15,860 nt of DNA from JASHSH01 sp036490215 (GTDB lineage Bacteria > Pseudomonadota > Alphaproteobacteria > Rhodospirillales > Magnetospirillaceae), in NCBI GenBank assembly GCA_036490215.1, contig DASXEH010000065.1, forward strand, positions 1 through 15,860, in the 5' to 3' direction. The notes beneath the pieces were generated by a model, which was not told the origin of the DNA, searched no databases, and worked only from the letters and a program-made list of their open reading frames with translations. Below, piece by piece: positions 7,363 through 14,055 of this stretch (positions within the stretch are counted from its first letter, which is position 1; each line of letters begins with the position of its first letter). The position numbers and the translations under genes were made by a program.

Positions 7363-8421
7363 ATGCTGACGCCTGAGATCGTCCTCGGCATCGGCACGGT
7401 GGCGGTTCTGCTGTTGTCCGGTCTCATTATGCTGCGCGACGCGCAGCGTACCGAATCGGGACCACTGGCAGGTTTGTTGTCATGGAGCGTGGCCACCTAT
7501 GCGGCATTGGTGATTCCCGTGCCTCATGCCGTGATCTGGGCCGGGCCGCTCGAAGTGATCAGTACGGGCACGCCGGCGCTGATCTGGATCTGGACCGGCC
7601 GCGTTTTCGACGACAGCTTCGAGCCATCCTGGCGCGATGTGATCGCCTGGATCATTTCGCCGCTCCTGCGCGCGATCGCCTTCTTCTATTGGATTCCGGC
7701 CATGGGCTGGGCGATGGAAGGCCTGTCGCTACTCTTCACCGCGCTGGCGATCTGGCGTGCCTTGGCCGGGTTGCGCGGCGATCTGGTGGAACGGCGCCGC
7801 CGCGTGCGGCCAATCATCGCGGCCCTGGCGATCCTCTTCTCCGCCAAAATCATCATCGGCGATCTGCTCCGCCATGGCGCACCGGCGACCGGCGGCGAGC
7901 GACTGACCAATGCGATCATGCTGGCCGCGCTGGCCGTGGCCTTCGCAGTGATCGGCCTGCGGGCGCGCCGCCCATTCACCGGTCCAGAGCCGGCCGAGGA
8001 AACCGACGCGCCGATGCCAGCCTCGATACCGATGCCGACCCCACCCGCTGACGATCACGAGGCTGCACTTCTCGCGCGGCTCACCCAGGCGATGGAGACC
8101 GACAAGGCCTATCGCCAGGATGCGTTCGGGTTGCCGAGTCTAGCCGCACTCTTAGACGTGCCCGAGTATCGCCTCCGACGGCTGATCAACCAGCGGCTGG
8201 GCTACAAGAACTTTACGAGTTTCGTGAATGGCTACCGCCTGGCCGAAGCGATGGCGGCACTGGCCGATGCCAGCCAAGCCGCGGTGCCGATCCTGACGAT
8301 CGCGATGGATGCCGGGTTTCAGTCGATCGGTCCGTTCAACCGGGCCTTCAAGGCCCATACGGGGCTGACCCCAAGCGCCTATCGAAAACAGGCCGAATCC
8401 GAAATCGATCAGCCGATTTAA
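7363..8421 (+). CDS. AraC-family regulator with N-terminal membrane domain
   Basis: The 352-residue protein has an N-terminal half with about six to seven membrane helices (roughly 4-24, 35-58, 62-80, 92-113, 117-134, 148-168 and 181-199), a Pro-rich linker (about 205-232), and a C-terminal AraC DNA-binding domain (about 255-343). The AraC signature is visible as AMDAGFQSIGPFNRAF (314-329) followed by HTGLTPSAYR (332-341). A membrane-anchored AraC protein presumably senses a ligand or the envelope state directly. The frame is open to an earlier ATG at 7309, but the stretch between is polar and unlike a membrane start. Neither start has a strong ribosome site, so the start is uncertain. It is divergent to the DUF969-DUF979-DUF2891 operon and probably regulates it. 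Confidence 0.87.
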   Translation: MLTPEIVLGIGTVAVLLLSGLIMLRDAQRTESGPLAGLLSWSVATYAALVIPVPHAVIWAGPLEVISTGTPALIWIWTGRVFDDSFEPSWRDVIAWIISPLLRAIAFFYWIPAMGWAMEGLSLLFTALAIWRALAGLRGDLVERRRRVRPIIAALAILFSAKIIIGDLLRHGAPATGGERLTNAIMLAALAVAFAVIGLRARRPFTGPEPAEETDAPMPASIPMPTPPADDHEAALLARLTQAMETDKAYRQDAFGLPSLAALLDVPEYRLRRLINQRLGYKNFTSFVNGYRLAEAMAALADASQAAVPILTIAMDAGFQSIGPFNRAFKAHTGLTPSAYRKQAESEIDQPI

Positions 8422-8456
8422 GGATTTGGCCAGCCTTCGAAGGAAATCGGCAAGAC

Positions 8457-8490
8457 CCGGAGGCCGGCGACTTGGCAGGATCGCCTCTGG
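8457..8490 (+). other. stem-loop between regulator and hydroxylase genes
   Basis: CCGGAGGC (8457-8464) can pair with GCCTCTGG (8483-8490), eight base pairs including one G-T, across an 18-base loop. It lies after the AraC-type gene and ends 24 bases before the next ATG. There is only a weak CTTTGCT after it, so it is a poor intrinsic terminator and could equally be leader structure or chance. Confidence 0.2.
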
Positions 8491-8514
8491 CTTTGCTCTC
8501 CGGAAAGGTCCGCC

Positions 8515-9402
8515 ATGTCACTCGGCGCCATATTGAGCTGGTCCCCGCTGGTGGTGACTATTTTGGCAACCCTCGAAGGCCTGGTTCTGACCTTCATCGC
8601 CAAGCGGGCCTATAACTGGAAATCCTATCTTTCGGCGCTGACCGATTTCATGGTCCGCGAGCATATCGTCTATCCCTATCTCGCCATCGGCTTGGCGCGA
8701 CCACTGATCGGTTTTGCCTGGCAACACCGCCTGACGACGATCCCGCTCGATGGACTTACGAGTTTCGCGGTGGTCTTTCTCGGCCAGGAGTTTTGCTATT
8801 ACTGGTTCCACCGCGCCGCGCATCGCATGCGCTGGTTCTGGTCGAACCACGCGGTGCATCACGCCTCCAACGAATTCAATTGGGGCATCTCCTACCGCTT
8901 CGGCTGGGCCGGACGGCTGATCGGCGACAGTCTGTTCTATGTGCCACTGATCTGGATCGGCTTCTCGCCGCAAGCGGTGTTCCTGACGCTGACCCTGAAC
9001 CTGCTCTATCAGTTCTGGATCCATAACGAATGGACGCCGAAACTGGGCTGGTTCGAATATGTGTTCAACATGCCATCGCATCACCGCGTCCATCACGCGT
9101 CGAACACTGAATATCTCGACCGCAACTATGGCGGTGTGCTGATCGTCTTCGACCGGCTGTTCGGCACATATGCTGAGGAGCGCGCCGACAACCCCTGTCG
9201 CTATGGGCTAACGACACCGCTTCTCACCTATAATCCGGTGAAGATCGCGTTCCACGAATTCATCAAGGTCGGTCGCGACCTGACCGGTGCGCGCAGCATT
9301 CGCGATGTATTGGGCTATCTCTTCGGTCCGCCGGGATGGAAACCGCGACGTGTCGAGGACGTTGTGAACGCGGAACCTGAAGGCTTATCCCTTGGCGGGT
9401 AA
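8515..9402 (+). CDS. sterol desaturase / fatty acid hydroxylase superfamily protein
   Basis: This 295-residue integral membrane protein carries the histidine clusters that bind the two irons of the superfamily: HRAAH (99-103), HAVHH (112-116) and HHRVHH (189-194), with an extra H170 before NEWTPK. GGVLIVFDRLFGTY (206-219) is the usual block after the last His cluster. Hydrophobic helices surround the clusters, and the active site should face the cytoplasm. Family members hydroxylate or desaturate sterols, fatty acids, carotenoids or ether lipids using oxygen; the substrate cannot be read here. GGAAAGG precedes the ATG. The gene ends 18 bases from the convergent membrane-protein gene. Confidence 0.93.
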   Translation: MSLGAILSWSPLVVTILATLEGLVLTFIAKRAYNWKSYLSALTDFMVREHIVYPYLAIGLARPLIGFAWQHRLTTIPLDGLTSFAVVFLGQEFCYYWFHRAAHRMRWFWSNHAVHHASNEFNWGISYRFGWAGRLIGDSLFYVPLIWIGFSPQAVFLTLTLNLLYQFWIHNEWTPKLGWFEYVFNMPSHHRVHHASNTEYLDRNYGGVLIVFDRLFGTYAEERADNPCRYGLTTPLLTYNPVKIAFHEFIKVGRDLTGARSIRDVLGYLFGPPGWKPRRVEDVVNAEPEGLSLGG

Positions 9403-9420
9403 AAGGTTGCTCGTGGCCAT

Positions 9421-9975
9421 CTAGTGCTTCTCATCATCGGCAGTGCGGTTCTTGTGCCTGTCTCTGACGCTGAGCGCCACCTGATAGACGACCGTGTCCC
9501 ACGCATTGTGAATGCCAATGAAGAGCAAAAGCAGTACCGACGCGCCGACGCCGAACAAAGCCTCATGCGCGTGAGCCTGGGCAACGAAGGCGGAGACGAC
9601 CAGCACTCCATAGGCCAGGAAAGGCAGCGCGACGTGGAACGCCCAGTCCTCAAGCACCGCACTGTAAAACGCATTGAGCTTGCGGATGCGCCGCACCACG
9701 ATCGCCGCATAGATGAGTCCGCCGAGGCCCAGCACGCCGCAGATCACGGCGACGGCCGTGATCGAACTCCAAGGCGCACGCAGCAGCGCCGACAGCAGCA
9801 GGACCGTGCTGAAGTGAATAACCGTTGGTGTTGCGTAGGCCGCGCTGCCTTCGACTGCGGCTGCCGGCGGCCGTTGCGCAGTCAAGGTGATGACAACGAA
9901 TTGGAGACCGATCAGCGCGCCGGCCGCTGAACCGACGATGACATAGAAACTGTCCCAGGCGTTCAGCTCCGGCAC
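9421..9975 (-). CDS. five-helix membrane protein, unknown function
   Basis: I do not recognise a named family. With the GTG at 9975 as start the protein has 184 residues and about five membrane helices (10-32, 51-66, 70-94, 114-134 and 138-156), ending in a charged tail (RDRHKNRTADDEKH). Notable residues are WD near the N-terminus (WDSFYVIVGSAAGALIGLQF, 7-26) and HNAWD (156-160) after the last helix. The start at 9975 is chosen because GGGAG lies eight bases ahead; another GTG at 9996 in the same frame has only a weak site. It is convergent with the hydroxylase gene and divergent from the antitoxin gene. Codon use is normal for the window. Confidence 0.72.
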   Translation of the reverse strand: MPELNAWDSFYVIVGSAAGALIGLQFVVITLTAQRPPAAAVEGSAAYATPTVIHFSTVLLLSALLRAPWSSITAVAVICGVLGLGGLIYAAIVVRRIRKLNAFYSAVLEDWAFHVALPFLAYGVLVVSAFVAQAHAHEALFGVGASVLLLLFIGIHNAWDTVVYQVALSVRDRHKNRTADDEKH

Positions 9976-10047
9976 GGCGTCTGCTCCCAAGATCACTGTA
10001 AATCCGGCGTCAATTCTGAGGCCTCGCGCCGCAACCTTCCAGCGTGA

Positions 10048-10076
10048 TTGTATCTGGTATCAAATGAGCTTAAACT
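10048..10076 (+). promoter_or_regulatory. predicted promoter of the toxin-antitoxin operon
   Basis: TTGTAT (10048-10053) and TAAACT (10071-10076) are separated by 17 bases and could be the -35 and -10. Matches to consensus are only moderate, but the pair sits at a sensible distance upstream of the antitoxin ATG at 10108 and is covered by the adjacent palindrome, as expected for autoregulation. Confidence 0.4.
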
Positions 10077-10093
10077 AGGGCTCAAATGATACC
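10056..10093. promoter_or_regulatory. operator-like palindrome in front of the antitoxin gene
   Basis: GGTATCAAATGAGC (10056-10069) and GCTCAAATGATACC (10080-10093) form an inverted repeat matching at 12 of 14 positions per arm, with a ten-base spacer. The two mismatched positions are the central AA of each arm. A further partial arm, TTTGAGC (10099-10105), lies just before the ATG. Xre-type antitoxins repress their own operons by binding such palindromes, so this is the likely operator. The placement over the predicted -10 supports repression. Confidence 0.72.
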
Positions 10094-10107
10094 GGGATTT
10101 TGAGCAC

Positions 10108-10545
10108 ATGAGCATCGATGTTGCCGGCGTGGCGCGGACCTTGGGCGGAAAGCGCGTGATCGGTAAGACGCTGCACTCGATGGCCGAGCTGGACGAAGCG
10201 GTGCAACGCGGCCTGCCGAAAGAGGCGCTGGTGCGCGTGGCCGAGGCGGTATTCACCGAACGCGCGGCGCAACGCTCGTTCATCTATGACGTGGTACCCG
10301 AAGCCACCTTCAAACGCCGCCGCGATCGATTGAGTGCAGCCGAGAGCGAAAAGACCGAGCGTCTGGCGCGGATCGTAGCCCACGCCTTCATGGTGTGGGG
10401 TGACGAAGACGCGGCGCGGCGCTTTCTGCTCGTCGAACATCCGCTGCTCGGTGGGCGGCGGGCGATCGATGTGGCGATGACCGAAATAGGCGCGCGGCAA
10501 GTGGAAGAACTTATCCACGGGCTCGAATACGGGTTGCCGGTGTGA
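10108..10545 (+). CDS. Xre/MbcA/ParS-type antitoxin (DUF2384)
   Basis: The 145-residue protein has a degenerate helix-turn-helix N-terminal part (about 20-75) and a C-terminal DUF2384 toxin-binding domain (about 80-145). Typical residues there are SEKTERLARIVAHAFMVWGD (80-99), HPLLGGRRAIDVAMTEIGAR (111-130) and the terminal VEELIHGLEYGLPV. It should bind and neutralise the RES toxin encoded ten bases downstream and repress the operon. The ribosome site is weak (TTGAGC before ATG), and the transcript probably begins shortly upstream. Length is usual for the family. Confidence 0.93.
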   Translation: MSIDVAGVARTLGGKRVIGKTLHSMAELDEAVQRGLPKEALVRVAEAVFTERAAQRSFIYDVVPEATFKRRRDRLSAAESEKTERLARIVAHAFMVWGDEDAARRFLLVEHPLLGGRRAIDVAMTEIGARQVEELIHGLEYGLPV

Positions 10546-10555
10546 TGGGGAACGC

Positions 10556-11023
10556 GTGAAAGCGTTCCGCATCGCCAACGCCAAACACACGGTTTTCGAC
10601 GGCACGGGTTCAGAACGGTTCGGCGCGCGGTGGAATTCGGCCGGCCGCAAGGTGATCTATGGTGCCGACTCTTTCGCATTGGCCATGCTCGAACGGCTGG
10701 CCAATACCGCGACCGGCGAAATGCCCATCGGCGACAACTTCATCGAGATCGAAATTCCAGAGGCGGTCGCGGTGGAGACGTTCAACCCATCCCGCCATAG
10801 CGGTTGGGACGGACCGACCAAGGCGCAAACCGTATCCCGCGCGTTCGGCGACCGCTGGTATGACGAAGGGCGCAGCGCGGTGCTGGTCGTGCCCTCCGCC
10901 GTGACCAAGCTCGACCGCAATCTGGTGATCAACCCCAAGCACCCGCAGTTCAAGCTGATCAAGGCCTCGGCGGAGAAGCCGGTGACCTGGGATCGGCGTC
11001 TGTTCGGTGGCGGTAAGCGCTAG
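10556..11023 (+). CDS. RES-domain toxin (NAD-targeting family)
   Basis: This 155-residue protein is a RES-domain toxin. Characterised relatives (MbcT, ParT, the Photorhabdus RES protein) degrade NAD+ or ADP-ribosylate a host target. The domain's Arg-Glu-Ser signature is present: R25 in RFGARWN, E46 in AMLERLAN and S114 in VVPSAV, with Y35 between and NLVINPKHPQF (122-132) at the C-terminal end. All key residues are intact, so the toxin is probably active. Translation begins at GTG 10556, preceded by GGGG, ten bases after the antitoxin stop. The stop codon overlaps the convergent transporter gene by the four bases CTAG. Confidence 0.95.
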   Translation: MKAFRIANAKHTVFDGTGSERFGARWNSAGRKVIYGADSFALAMLERLANTATGEMPIGDNFIEIEIPEAVAVETFNPSRHSGWDGPTKAQTVSRAFGDRWYDEGRSAVLVVPSAVTKLDRNLVINPKHPQFKLIKASAEKPVTWDRRLFGGGKR

Positions 11024-12327
11024 GCCGCCGGCTCCAAGGCCTCGGCTTTGATGAGGCGTTTGGTCACCGCGAGCGTCGCGACCAGACCGCACAGCGCCGC
11101 GATGCTGAGCCATGCGCCGCCCATGGCTTTGTCTTCGGTCACATGGATCAGATACGTGCTGATCGCGGGCGTGAAGCCGCCGAACAGCGCCGTGGCGAGA
11201 CTATAGGCGAGCGAGAAGCCGACCGTGCGCACCGAAGCCGGCATGATCTCGGTCAGCGCCACCACCATCGCACCGTTGTAACTGGCATAGAGGAACGAGA
11301 GCCACAGCTCGACGATCAGCAAGCGCGCGAAACTGGGCTCGGTCACCAGCCAGGCCAGCGCCGGATAGGCCGTGACCAATGCGGCCAGGGTACAGGCGAT
11401 CAGAATCGGACGGCGGCCGATCTTGTCGGAGAAGGCGCCCATCACCGGCAGCCAGATAAAATTCGAGATGCCGACGCAGAGCGTCACGATCAACGAATCG
11501 GTGGCGCTGAGCTTCAGCACCTGCCGCCCGAAAGTCGGCGTATAGGCGGTGATGAAATAGAACGACACGGTGGTCATCGTCACCAGCAGCATGCCGAGGA
11601 TGACGATCTGCCAATTGGCCTTCATCGACTGGAAAATTTCGGCCATGCTCGGGCGCGACTTCTGCTTGAGGAAGGCCTCGGTCTCTTCCAGCGAACGGCG
11701 CAGCAGGAAGATGAAGGGAATGATCAGGCATCCGACGAAGAACGGGATGCGCCAGCCCCATGTGCCCATATCCTCGGGCGGCAGAATCTTGCTCAGCACC
11801 ACGCCCAGCAGCGCGAGGAAGATCACCGCAACCTGCTGGCTGCCCGATTGCCAGCTGACATAGAAGCCCTTGTGACCCGGCGTCGCGATTTCCGAGAGAT
11901 AGACCGAAACGCCGCCGAGTTCGACACCCGCCGAGAAGCCCTGCAGCAAGCGGCCCATGACGATCAGAACCGGTGCCAGAAAACCGATGGTGGCGTAGCC
12001 GGGCACCACCGCGAGCGACAGCGTGCCAATCGACATCAGCGAGAGCGTCAGCAGCAGGCCGGCGCGGCGGCCGTGGCGATCGATATACGAGCCCAGCACG
12101 ATCGCGCCCAAGGGCCGCATCAGGAAGCCGACGCCGAAGGTCATGAAGGACAGCATCAACTGCGCGAAGTCGCTGCCGCCGGGGAAATAGGCCTTGCCGA
12201 TCGCCGACGCCGCATAGCCGAAGGCGAAGAAGTCATACATCTCGAGGAAGTTGCCGCTGGAAACGCGGATGACGGCGCCGATCTTCGACCTGCGTGTGGC
12301 GGCGTGCGGTTCCGGACTCGAAGCCAT
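11020..12327 (-). CDS. major facilitator (MHS family) organic-acid:proton symporter
   Basis: The 435-residue carrier has the twelve-helix pattern of the MFS metabolite:H+ symporter (MHS) family. Marks are the N-terminal SSGNFLEMYDFFAFGYAASA (23-42), the loop RPLGAIVLGSYIDRHGRR (71-88) after helix 2-3, RLLQGFSAGVELGGVSVYLS in the middle, and SDKIGRRP in the second half. It most resembles citrate/tricarballylate carriers, but the substrate is inference. ATG 12327 is preferred because GAGAGGA lies eight bases ahead; a GTG at 12333 is possible. A divergent, exported hydrolase gene shares the promoter region and may release the transported acid. The 3' end overlaps the toxin gene through CTAG. Confidence 0.9.
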   Translation of the reverse strand: MASSPEPHAATRRSKIGAVIRVSSGNFLEMYDFFAFGYAASAIGKAYFPGGSDFAQLMLSFMTFGVGFLMRPLGAIVLGSYIDRHGRRAGLLLTLSLMSIGTLSLAVVPGYATIGFLAPVLIVMGRLLQGFSAGVELGGVSVYLSEIATPGHKGFYVSWQSGSQQVAVIFLALLGVVLSKILPPEDMGTWGWRIPFFVGCLIIPFIFLLRRSLEETEAFLKQKSRPSMAEIFQSMKANWQIVILGMLLVTMTTVSFYFITAYTPTFGRQVLKLSATDSLIVTLCVGISNFIWLPVMGAFSDKIGRRPILIACTLAALVTAYPALAWLVTEPSFARLLIVELWLSFLYASYNGAMVVALTEIMPASVRTVGFSLAYSLATALFGGFTPAISTYLIHVTEDKAMGGAWLSIAALCGLVATLAVTKRLIKAEALEPAA

Positions 12328-12413
12328 GATCACTTCCTCTCGGTTTATTTGTTCTTGTTTCGCGACGGGCGGCCCGGCGATTCGTAAGTCGGCAGTTCTT
12401 ACCTCATCTGGAA

Positions 12414-12419
12414 TATAAT
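12414..12419 (+). promoter_or_regulatory. -10 element of the hydrolase gene
   Basis: A perfect TATAAT lies 33 bases before the hydrolase ATG, with no good -35 at the right distance. On the opposite strand the overlapping TATATT (12417-12412) could be the -10 for the transporter, so divergent promoters may share this AT-rich core. A short inverted repeat, GTAAG (12384-12388) and CTTAC (12398-12402), sits just upstream and could be a regulator site. Confidence 0.5.
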
Positions 12420-12452
12420 CTTGCCATAGTTTCCAGTTGAAAATGGAGCGTG

Positions 12453-13523
12453 ATGCGCCGTCTTCGCTTCTGTCCCTCGCAAATCCTATACGTCCTGCTC
12501 GCGATCATTGCCGGCATGACGACGCGGGCATACGCGGATGTGAAGATCGTCGATCCCTGGCCCAACGAAACTGTAACACGCGCGATACAAGGCCAGCCCG
12601 TCACCTTCAACAGCATCAGCCCGTTCGATCTGCGCAGCATTCCATCGGCGATGGAACAACCGACGCGAATCAACGCGACCTTGTTCATGCCACCGGGCGA
12701 GCATGCGTCGCAGAGCGTACCGGCGGTTGTATTCCTGCACGGCGCATCGGGCGTGCTGGGTGCGCGCGAACTGACCTACGGGCCGCAACTGGCGGCAATG
12801 GGCATCGCAGCACTGGCGATCGATACCTATGGTTCGCGGCGCAACATGGCCGCCACATTCATCGATCGCGTGATGAACATCACCGAGACGATGTTCGTCG
12901 CCGATGCCTATGCCGGCCTGACTTATCTGACCGGCAAACCCGAGATCGATCCGAAACATGTGGTGCTGACCGGCTTCTCCTACGGCGCGATGGCGACGAC
13001 CTACGCGATGTATCGTCAGCTGGCCGATGCGCTGGCCCCCAACGGGCCGCGCTTTGTCGCGCATGTTGCGTTCTATGGACCGTGCATCGCCCATTTCGAC
13101 GACAACCGCACCACCGGCGCGCCGCTCTTGATGCTGCAGGGTGCTGACGACCAGCTGCTCGATCCCAAACACTGCGCCGCGGTGGCCGACGAATTGCGTG
13201 CGGGCGGCAGCACCGTCGACATCATTCGCTATCCCGGGGCGGTGCATCAGTGGGACGGCGATTTCGCGCGGCGAACGATCGGCCATAACTTGTCGGACTG
13301 TCGCTTCGACGTCGAGAAGAACAATGTGATCCGCGACCACCACACCGGCCTGCCGATGAGCAATCCGTTCTATCGCAAGATCATCCTGGGCCTGTGCGTC
13401 GGCGGGCCCTTCCCGATCGGCCGCGACGATCAGGTGCGCCAGCTTTCGAATGCCGATTACGGCCGGTTCCTGTCGCGCGCCTTCGGCACGATGGTCGGCG
13501 AGAGCGGTCCACCCGCAAAATAA
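12453..13523 (+). CDS. exported dienelactone-hydrolase-like alpha/beta hydrolase
   Basis: The 356-residue protein has a signal peptide (RR near the start, hydrophobic 10-21, cleavage likely after YA at 28), so it should be periplasmic. The catalytic parts are visible: the oxyanion block FLHGASG (94-100), nucleophile elbow GFSYGA (174-179, Ser176), acid in GADDQLL (230-236) and His265 in AVHQW. This is the arrangement of dienelactone-hydrolase-type esterases. Substrate is unknown. ATG 12453 is chosen over GTG 12450 because GGAG is then four bases ahead rather than one. It is divergent to the MHS carrier, suggesting hydrolysis outside and uptake of the acid inside. Confidence 0.87.
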   Translation: MRRLRFCPSQILYVLLAIIAGMTTRAYADVKIVDPWPNETVTRAIQGQPVTFNSISPFDLRSIPSAMEQPTRINATLFMPPGEHASQSVPAVVFLHGASGVLGARELTYGPQLAAMGIAALAIDTYGSRRNMAATFIDRVMNITETMFVADAYAGLTYLTGKPEIDPKHVVLTGFSYGAMATTYAMYRQLADALAPNGPRFVAHVAFYGPCIAHFDDNRTTGAPLLMLQGADDQLLDPKHCAAVADELRAGGSTVDIIRYPGAVHQWDGDFARRTIGHNLSDCRFDVEKNNVIRDHHTGLPMSNPFYRKIILGLCVGGPFPIGRDDQVRQLSNADYGRFLSRAFGTMVGESGPPAK

Positions 13524-13527
13524 AGAG

Positions 13528-13548
13528 CCAAAAGGCGAAGCCTATTGG
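13528..13548 (+). other. hairpin after the hydrolase stop codon
   Basis: CCAA-A-AGGC-GAA-GCCT-A-TTGG forms an eight-pair stem with one A-A mismatch and a GAA loop, starting four bases after the stop. There is no T tract, so it is more likely a 3' stabilising or Rho-related structure than an intrinsic terminator. Confidence 0.4.
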
Positions 13549-13599
13549 CAGCGGCGCGAATTTATCCAACAGTGATCCGCTGACAACGACGGACCAACA

Positions 13600-14055
13600 A
13601 TGCCCCGCGCCGATTTCCGCTTCGCCCATCGCCTGCGTGTGCGCTACTCCGAGGTTGACGCCCAGGCCATCGTCTACAATCCGCGCTATCTCGATTACGC
13701 CGATCTTGGCGTCACCGAATATTTTCGCGCGCTGGAGATCCCGACAGCACCGGGACCGCAAACGCCCGAATTCCATGCGGCCCGCGCCGTGATCGAATAC
13801 AAAGTGCCGATCAAGCTGGATGAGGAGATCGATGTCTGTGTGCGCGCCACACGCATCGGCCGCTCAAGTATGACGTTGCAGGTCGAGCTGCACGGCGCCG
13901 GTGCTCAACGGGCCAGCGAGGACCTACGCGCGACAGTCGAACTGGTCTACGTCCATGTGGATGTGACCAGCCATCGATCCGAGCCGATGCCCGCTTGGAT
14001 CATCGAGCGGATCGAAGCGCATGCCGGGCGGAAGCTGGCTGCCGAGCAACTCTAG
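13600..14055 (+). CDS. hotdog-fold acyl-CoA thioesterase (YbgC/4-HBT-like)
   Basis: The 151-residue protein belongs to the 4-hydroxybenzoyl-CoA thioesterase/YbgC-like group. The catalytic motif RYSEVDAQAIVYNPRYLDYA (15-34) has the active-site Asp20 followed by the helix of the hotdog fold. It hydrolyses acyl-CoA in the cytoplasm; substrate chain is not determinable. There is no signal peptide or membrane helix. The ribosome site is weak (GACGGA before ATG). It starts 76 bases after the hydrolase stop on the same strand. It overlaps the convergent LuxR-type gene by the four bases CTAG. Confidence 0.9.
   Translation: MPRADFRFAHRLRVRYSEVDAQAIVYNPRYLDYADLGVTEYFRALEIPTAPGPQTPEFHAARAVIEYKVPIKLDEEIDVCVRATRIGRSSMTLQVELHGAGAQRASEDLRATVELVYVHVDVTSHRSEPMPAWIIERIEAHAGRKLAAEQL

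Noticed and set aside
8434..8443. Perfect palindrome CCTTCGAAGG as an operator
   Set aside because: It is a single ten-base palindrome just after the AraC-type stop, with no promoter elements near it; it is likely chance in GC-rich DNA.
11143..12387. 414-codon open frame on the plus strand
   Set aside because: It is antisense to the twelve-helix transporter and has the same His/Arg/Asp/Gln bias of a shadow frame.
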